This document shows, one piece after another, positions 56,800-64,000 of a stretch of 64,000 nucleotides of DNA. The notes under the pieces are model-generated. The model searched no databases, was not told where the DNA came from, and was given only the letters and a program-made list of their open reading frames with translations. The position numbers and the translations under genes are program-made. Each line of letters opens with the position of its first letter. Position 1 is the first letter of the stretch. The DNA is taken from contig NW_026991398.1 of NCBI RefSeq assembly GCF_036370855.1, forward strand, positions 868,001 to 932,000, given 5' to 3'. The DNA comes from Dromaius novaehollandiae. Its lineage: Eukaryota > Chordata > Aves > Casuariiformes > Dromaiidae.

Positions 56800-57125
56800 C
56801 GTGTCAAGGGCTGTGAAGATTCCTCCCACAACAAGCTCTCCTCTGTCCTCCCACTCCACACTGCCTTCCACTTCTCTCTGCCTTCTCTCAGCTCATGTCA
56901 GCAGCAGCAGGCAGTGCCCGCAGCCCTGCTGCTCTTGGCAGAGGAGCTGCTCCTGCACACAGCTGTGTCTGGGCAGTGCTGCCAGGTTGCCATGAGCTCC
57001 CTCCATCCCAGGAGCCTGGCCCCACTCAGGAGCAGAGGCCCAGCTGAAGACACAAATGTCTCTGTCCCTTGTGCTCCCTCCTCCTGGGAAATGTTCACTG
57101 CAATAAACTAAAATAATCACCGATG
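56800..57125 (-). promoter_or_regulatory. OR5 promoter module and untranslated first exon
   Basis: AT box GTGATTATTTTAGTTTATTG (57120-57101), Olf1/EBF-like TCCCAGGAGGA (57089-57079) and donor at 56799, 290 bp from the site. It is nearly identical to the OR3 and OR4 modules. Confidence 0.7.
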
Positions 57126-58595
57126 GTCCCTCTCTACACAGTGAAGGGAGACTGTTTCCAGCATTGCAATTTGTCTCATCAGAGGATGGTTATTTGCAAG
57201 AGGTGGAAATGTCCCACTCTGGAAGCACCTATTCCTATCCCTTCACTAGGCAGGAACCTAAGCTGGGACAAGAAGGGAGTTCATTTACTTATGGTTCAGG
57301 TGTTAATTCAGATGAGTCAGTTTGGGCTTCTCAGGGTGGTTTAGAAGGCCCGGGCCTGGAGTGGGATTTAGATCCCTCCTGTGAGCTCCACAAAAAAACA
57401 CAGAGGAAATGGGATTCCCTTTGCCATAACTGAAGTGAGCACCACAGAGGTGTCTGCATGGGAGCTCCTTGTCTAAGCTCCCATTGGAATCACTGGCGAT
57501 GGAGGGTGGGAGTCAGCTGGACACACACAAACACCTGGTGACAGCTGAAGAGACAGAGGTGGTCCAAAGCATGTGCCAGAGTCTGCTTGTTCTGACGGAG
57601 CAACTATGACACCCACATCCTTCTAGAGCATGAGGTGGGGGCCAGGTGGGGAATTGCCTTGGCCATCTGAAATGACCCTAGATGCCTACTGCAACTAGAG
57701 CTCCACTCACTAGGAAGCTGAGGCACAAGCAGATCTGTGCAATGCAAATAGCTAATGCAATTCAGTGCAGACAGTAGATTCAGTGACATAAAGATAGGCC
57801 ATAGGCAGGGCCATGTCCCATGCCTGGGGTGTCCAGCACAACCACATGTCTCTAGCAAACTCAGCATGGGACCAACAGGAAAGCCATGTCCTTCTGGAAT
57901 GGTTGCTGGGAAAGCACCCCAGGGCCTCTCAGGTTTCCTACCAGTGCCCAAACGACTGGATCCCACCATTGCCTTTAGGCAAAGGCCATCGTGTGTACAT
58001 CCAACAGTGTTGCATAGACAGAAGGCACATCACACCGAGGTCTCCACTGTAGTCCCTGCACTCTCAAACACTTCTAGCTTTTCTCTCCATGAACAACTTC
58101 TCACCCCCTCAGATGATATGAACAGGGACTGGGCTAGTGATGTCCACAGGGTGCCTGGACCACAGGACATCCAGGTCCAGGGAATTTTTCAGTGGCACTT
58201 GTTCTTCCTGGAGATTGGTTCACCTCTCTCACAGGTCCCACGGTGCTGCAGAGTCAGCTCAGGCAGCAAACCTCTCTCCTGCCATTTCAGCACAGCCCAG
58301 CTCTGTTTCTCCCTGGCCTTGGGCACTGCAGGGTTTGCTCTCTTAGTGGGAACCTCCTTTCACCACTACATTGCCACCTGCTATCTGTGCCAGCATGTCT
58401 CTGCTCTGAAGTGGGGCCATTGCACACATCGTGTCTTTGGCTCATGGTAACAGGTTTTACCAGTACAAATCTGTTCTCTGTGCCACAGCTGAGGCTCTGC
58501 AGCCCAAATATACAGAAGTGCATGCCGCCTGGGGCACAGGCGCAGGCAGATGGAGATGCACAAGCCAGATAAGGGTGATATCTTCCTGGATCTGG
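57126..58595. repeat. duplicated block P, copy 5 (OR5)
   Basis: Direct match to 31826-33300 and reverse match to 12346-13814. Open frames such as 57755-58450 have no recognisable domains. Confidence 0.75.
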
Positions 58596-58599
58596 AAGC

Positions 58600-60775
58600 T
58601 GGAAATAAGGAGAAACTGATCAGGGATAGGATAGTGCCAGCCTTGCCTACCGTGACCATGAAAATGTACAGTCCCAAACCCTGGAGGGAGTGAGGAAGGA
58701 CAGTGGCAGAGTACAGACCCTGGACTTCAGAGGAGCAGACTTCCTGGGCTGTTCAGGGGACTGGTGGGGGATGCCAGGGGAGGCAGCTCTGAAGGGCCCA
58801 GGAGCTCAGCAAAGCCAGCAGGTCTTTAAGGACAGACCTGCCAAGCACAAGGATGGGCCATCCCGATACTTGCTAAAACTAGCAGACACTTCAGGGGACC
58901 AACTTGGCTAAAGAGGGACCTCACGGCTTAGCTCCAGGGTACTAGGGCAGCATGCAGCATGGGGAAGAAGGGAGAGGCCAAGGAGGAATTTAGAAATATT
59001 GTCCAGCATCATAGGCATGGTGTTAGGGAAGAAAAAGCTCCCCTACGACTGACACTTTCAGGAGACGTCAAGGGCATGAAGATGAGCTGCTATTGCTCCA
59101 GTAAGAATCAAAGAATAAAAAGGAAAATGTGGCCTCACTGCTAAATGGGACAGGGAATCCTCTAGCAGCAGATGCAGATAGGTCTGAGGAACTCAACCCA
59201 TGGTTGAGCTTCCATTTCCACAGGCAAGGTCTCCTGGACTGTTGTGCCTTGAGTCAGGACTCCAGAGGAGAAAAAGAGCCAATGGTGGATGAGGTTAGTG
59301 AGGGATTCCTTGTGAGAACTCAAACTACACCAGTCAGTGGGGTTGGATGGGCTGCATACGAGGATGCTGTGAGAGCTGGCTGCTGTCACTGCAAGGCCAC
59401 TCGCTACCATCTTTGCAAGGCTGTGGAGATGGGGCGAAGTCCCAATGACTGCAGAAAGGCAAATGTTGCATCCGTCTTCCAAAGAGGCCACAAGGACAAC
59501 CTGGGGAGGTGCAGGCAGTTCAGCCTCACTTTGGTGAGGAGTGAGTCATGGAATGAATCCTCCCAGGTCACATTTCTGGGCACATGAAGGAGAATAAGGT
59601 GCCAGGGAACACTTAGCATGGATTTACCCAGGGAAGATTGTGCCTCACCAACCTAATTGCCTGCTATGAATAAATAACTCCTACAATCTTTTTGCATGCA
59701 CATTAAAAGGTTACAGTCTAGAAGAGCAGACAACTGGATGGGTAAAAAGCTGCTTGGATGGTCAGGCTCAGAGGGCAGTGGTAAATGCTTAGTAATCTTC
59801 CTGGAGGCCAGAGAGAAGTGCAGCACAGCCGATCTCTCCAGAAACTTGTCCTGTTTATCATCTGTATTAGTTACACGCAGGAGGCAACACTCATCATACT
59901 TGTAGATGATCCCAAACTGGAGGCTGGGAGGCCCAGTCATATGCTTGAGAGCTGCCATTCAGAGGCACCTAGACAGGCAGGAGGAATGGGCTGTCAGGAA
60001 CCTCATGGAATTCAGCAAGGACAAATGCCAGGTCTTGCGCCTGGGAGAAACCAACACCCCACAGTGTTGCAGGCTGGGGCCTGAGTGCCTGGGGAGCAGC
60101 TCTGTGGAAAAGGACCTGAGGGTGCTGGGGGACAGAGGCAAAACATGAGCGAGCAGCGTTGCCTGGCAGCAAAGAAGGCCAGAAGCATCGTGGGCTGTCT
60201 GACCAGGAGCACAGCCAGGAGGTCGAGGGGAATGATGATTGCCTCCTAGTTGGTATTCATTAGACCACTTCCAGAACACTGCCTCCAGTGTTGGGTTCCC
60301 AGGAAAAGAAAGAGGTTGAAAACTGGGAGCGAGTTCAGTCGAGGGCCCTCACAGTAGTTGGGGAGCTGGAGCACTTGCTTTGTGAGGAAGTAGGGCTTGT
60401 TCAACTTGCAGAAGAGATGGCTTTGGAGGGATCTCACAGCAGCCTTCCAATGGCTACGAGGAGGTCATCCAGAAGATGGAGCCAGGCTCTTCACCGGGAT
60501 GCACAGTGGGAGGACAAGAGGCAATGGGCATTGGCTGAAAGAAGAGACATTCTTGCAGGAGATAAGGAAAAGCTTTTCCATTATGAGGATGGTCAAGCAT
60601 TGGAAGTGGTTGCCCAGAGAGGCTGTGCAGTCTCCTGCCTTGGAGGTTTCCAAGACCAGACTGGATGAAGCCTGGAGCAACCTGGTCTGACCCCAGAGCT
60701 GACCCTGCTGTGAGCAAGGAGATTGGACTAGGGACCTCCTGAGGTCCCTTCCACCCTGAAAGAGTCCATGATTCT
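58600..60775 (+). mobile_element. CR1 LINE fragment, broken (copy c), longest
   Basis: Parts of CR1 ORF2 in order: endonuclease tail (DHENVQ-like near 58660), linker RVQTLDFRGADF (58707), LGKKGEAKEEF (58960) and GDVKGMKMSCY (59065), RT start NDCRKANVASVF (59447), RT catalytic box VDDPKLEAG (about 59905, with the two Asp kept), QVLRLGETNTP (60030), AEKDLRVLGD-like block (60110), thumb region ending EAWSNLV (60670) and the 3' terminus GGAGATTGGACTAGGGACCTC...CCATGATTC (60718-60773). Frames change several times, so it is dead. It is shared with the OR1 and OR3 units. Confidence 0.88.
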
Positions 60776-63585
60776 TCCCACTCTCAATCTTCTCTTGTTG
60801 GTGCTTGGGAAAGTACGCAAGTTCCCTGTGACAGTGGAAGCAGGCCAGCTTTCTTGTCCTCCTCCAGGCAGAATTGTTCAGATGCAGGGCTTCTTGGCAG
60901 GAATCCCGCAAAGAGCCTTGATCCATCCTTTGCTTCACTTTTAATTTCCTTTTTTTCCTATTTTCTCCCCTTCTAAAATTGTATCTTTTACCATTCTGAT
61001 TGTTCCCATACAGCCCACCCCACCCCTGCTTACCCTTAACTCATTGGTGCTGTTTTGGTTTAGTTTGGGGTTTGGTTTTTTTTGCTTTTTTTTTCACTTT
61101 GACACAGATGAACATTAGTCCGGAAGACTCTTGAGAAACTCAGGTGATTCGGACAACAGATACCACATGAAGATTTACAAGAGAAGTGTCAAGTCCTGCG
61201 CCTAGGCAGGAATAAACGTGTCCATGAGAAGAGGTTGAGGGACCTGCTGAAGTGGAGGCAAAGGGCAGCAGAGTAGGAGCCTGTGACTGCTTCAAGGGTG
61301 GTTTCAGAGATGATAGAGCTTTTCTTGGTAGTGGGAAATAGCATGAGAAAGAGAAAAAGCCACAAACAGCAGCTTTTGAGCTCTAGATGTGACATGAAGA
61401 AAAGAAAATGTCACTCGTAGGGCAGTGCTGTGGTGCAACAGGTCACCCAGAGGGAGTCCGAGTTCAGCCCCTGGCTTTGTGTTTCAAGGAAAAGCAAGTG
61501 AGGACAGGAAGACTACAGATTAGGACAGGTCAGGATATCCCGGGCTGAGAGCAAGGTGGGGAAGCAGCTTGAGTGTCTACAGTCTGCAGGGAAACAGGCA
61601 CAGGTGTGGGAAAGCATAGGACAGCCTGTGGTGGAGATGGCCAGGGGCACTGCCAGGGCTGAAAGCTCCCAACACAGCGAGGTCTTTGTCCTCTTGGCTA
61701 TGGCTGGTGTCTCTGCCACCAAGGCCCACGAGAAGACACCATTTCTTAAAGCACTGTGGCCTTGCTGCCTCCTTGTCCCTTGGGAGCCCAGGAGGTACCG
61801 TATCATGGTCTAGCATTTGGCATTGCACACCCCCACCTGCACACTGCCCCCAGGAAGAGCCCTGAGCAATGCATGATGGAAAGGATCACCCTACCCAGGG
61901 GCTGGGTGTCAGTGCCTGGCTGCTCTGCTTGATAACACACATCCAGGTTGACTTGGCATCACAGCCACCTGCATATTGCCTTTGCCTGCCTGCAATCAGG
62001 CCTCCAACTTTGTGCTCTAATCAGCCCCTGGGGAGACATTGTTGGTAATGGCCCTCAGTGGGACCTGTTAACCCTCCAAGAAACTTGGGATTTGCTTCTG
62101 ACTTCAACTTCTTGAAAGGTTTGTTCAGTCTCTTCTCAGCATCTGTGTTTCACGGGCTCAGCACCAAACACACCCAAGGGGTTATTAAAATGCCAAAACC
62201 CCAAAGGAACCATACCTCTCTCCATGATTTCCTTCAGTTCTTCAAGTCTTGTGTGGCTAATTGGGAAGCTTTCAGGAGAGTATTGAAATTAGGCAGATTT
62301 CAATGAGCACCTGAAGCTTTCTTTATTCTTCCGTTTTCAGAATAAGCGATACCCACATTCTCCAGCTGATATTGACCCACAGTGTATCCTAATGAAGTCT
62401 GGGCATGTAGGACAAGCAGTATTTTTGATAAGAGAAATGTACGGACAACCTTCCTCCCCAGCTCCCCAGCCCTGCCACTTCCCTCATCAGCCACTGGGGA
62501 CTTAGAGCACTCTGGTTAAAATCTAACCTTTTCCCACTCATGGCTGTAGCTGAATGTTACAGCTCATGTGCACCTATTCCTACCTGCTTTCCTTAGAGAA
62601 CTAGCTGCAAACAGGCACAGAAGGATTTGTCTTGACTGCGATGAAACAAAAATAAAATTCAAAACAGTTTAATAAAAGATAAAAGACACTCCTCAGCTCT
62701 ATGTCAAGTCCAAGCTGCCTCCAGTGAGCTCCACTGCCCACAAGACATAACCTTCCTTGAAATGTTTTTGCCAGATAGATAGGAAGGGATAGACAAGAAG
62801 CAGAACAAAGGAGGTGGCTAAAGAGACAATGAGACTGCTGAAAGAGGAGGCAAGCTTCAGACTCCCAGAAGCTCAGAGCAGCAACTGGAGAGTTGAGAGG
62901 TATCTGAATGATAAAGAGCAAGGGGAAGAGGAAAACTGAGAAATTATGGAAACTGCATATGTCCAGATCGTCTGATGTAAAGATGCCTTTAGAAATGACA
63001 AATATAATCAGGACATGTGGACATATGTGAGAGATCACTGAGATTTTATCCACAGCCTAATAGACAGAGCAGTGGAAAAAGAAGGTCAGGGACAGATCAA
63101 TATTTCTTCTCCCCAGATTAAGACGCTTCCTGAAGATTTCCACTATTTCATCACAGGAAAACATTGACATTAAAATTAGCCAATCATTTGAGCTGATGAA
63201 AGTGGGCTCATATTTTTGAAATGGTGAAGACAGTTCTTCACCTTTCCAGGCAGACCTCAGGTGTCCAACCACAAGCACCCAGCGGCACTTGGAGAGGCCC
63301 CGGTGTCTCTGAGGCACCTGCCTGGGCCTGGCAGCTCTCACAGGGGACCTGCGGGAGACCAGAGCCCCTTGGAGCTGCAGAAGGAGGCTGGGCAGAGGGG
63401 ACCAGGGCACCTGCAATGGCACCACATGTCCATGACTTGGGGACTGCATCCCAGCCCAGCTCTGAAAATCACTTTTGCTTTCAAAAAAGAAATATATCTC
63501 CCCAAAAGACCAACGTATCAAAAAAGAACTAAACAAAAAAGGGCAAGAACACAAAGAAATTTGAAATGCTGAGAAGTGTAACAAA
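60776..63585. repeat. duplicated block X, copy 3
   Basis: Direct match to 36176-38735 and reverse match to 8051-10564; this copy keeps the part beyond 63290 that copy 2 has lost. A CR1-like scrap lies at 61190-61270. Confidence 0.8.
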
Positions 63586-63589
63586 ACCT

Positions 63590-63860
63590 TTTTTTTGACT
63601 TTAGATAATGTATTTCATTTCTTTCTGCTTTCTTTTTTATTGACAGTTTCTAAAGATTTCTTTTATTACAGAGCCTAAGCTATGAAAAAATCTATTCTTG
63701 CATCTTGTGCAAGCCCAGTGCCCCTCAAAACACTCCCTGCCCAGGATCTTCCTTGCCACTCCTCGCTCTTCGCACACAGCAAGTCGCACCTCGTGCAGCA
63801 GCTTCAGAACCTGCAGGCCTCAACCAGCTCAGGGACTGTGGCGGACAGATGAGTGAACTT
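63590..63860. repeat. duplicated block W, copy 3 (partial, inverted)
   Basis: Reverse complement of about 7860-8060: the CACTCCCTGCCCAGGATC segment (63730-63747) matches 7919-7936 in reverse. Confidence 0.65.
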
Positions 63861-64000
63861 TTGCCTTAAACATTTCTTGGTACATAAGGTGCAAGCAAAC
63901 CAAAACCCCAAACAAGCCATCTGTTCCCAGTGGAAACAGGACTGAGCTGCTGCGACCCCTGAAATGGTCTCCCTGCGACCATTCGGGACACACCGAGCCT
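63861..64000. other. spacer to window end, nothing seen
   Basis: No gene or repeat family was recognised in the last 140 bp. Confidence 0.3.

Noticed and set aside
62601-63053. 150-codon frame in block X with a 152-codon partner at 38013-38471
   Set aside because: Differences between the two copies are mostly amino acid changing, and the third copy (from 8668) is frameshifted, as expected without selection.

Overview
The window is bird-like genomic DNA. Two things point to Aves: a cluster of intronless-coding olfactory receptor (OR) genes of the OR14-like (gamma-c) type that birds have expanded, and several broken CR1 LINEs, the dominant retroposon of bird genomes. No prokaryotic-style operons, tRNA, rRNA or CRISPR arrays are visible. 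Species cannot be named from the sequence.

The host genes are five OR paralogs. OR1 (16128-17060, +), OR2 (21753-22688, -), OR4 (47206-48165, +) and OR5 (53801-54727, -) have full-length open reading frames. OR3 (29049-29976, -) is disabled by one 8-bp deletion. OR1/OR2 and OR4/OR5 are tail-to-tail pairs. Each receptor has a conserved upstream module 1.1-2.2 kb away: an AT-rich homeodomain-like box, an Olf1/EBF-like site (TCCC-NN-RRGRR), and, 290-301 bp further on, a perfect GTAAGT splice donor. A pyrimidine tract plus ACAG acceptor lies 23-25 bp before each start codon. I infer two-exon genes with an untranslated first exon and the whole protein in exon 2.

Almost everything else is a patchwork of duplicated blocks. 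From outside inward on each OR unit these are: block W (7.4-8.0, 44.2-44.9, 63.6-63.85 kb), block X (8.05-10.56, 36.2-38.7, 60.8-63.6 kb), a CR1 LINE (10.6-12.3, 33.3-36.2, 58.6-60.8 kb), block P (12.35-13.8, 25.2-25.7, 31.8-33.3, 44.9-45.7, 57.1-58.6 kb), the promoter/first exon, the intron, the receptor, and a GC-rich 3' flank (17-21.5, 26.9-29, 48.2-51.6, 51.7-53.8 kb). Tandem repeats of about 63 bp lie near 1.7-3.7, 6.5-6.8, 38.7-39.8 and 40.8-41.2 kb. Duplicated arms lie in inverted orientation at 0.9-1.6/4.7-5.2 kb and 42.9-43.7/39.8-40.2 kb.

The OR4/OR5 unit looks like a rearranged copy of the OR1/OR2/OR3 unit. It lacks the segment holding an OR2 equivalent (junction near 51680) and the block X-CR1 segment upstream of OR4 (junction near 44940). 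A fossil solo LTR (45265-45610) sits about 95 bp upstream of the OR4 promoter box. A GC-rich, CCAAT/X-box-bearing stretch at 41.6-42.6 kb resembles a promoter for a gene I cannot identify. Positions of block edges are read by eye and are approximate.
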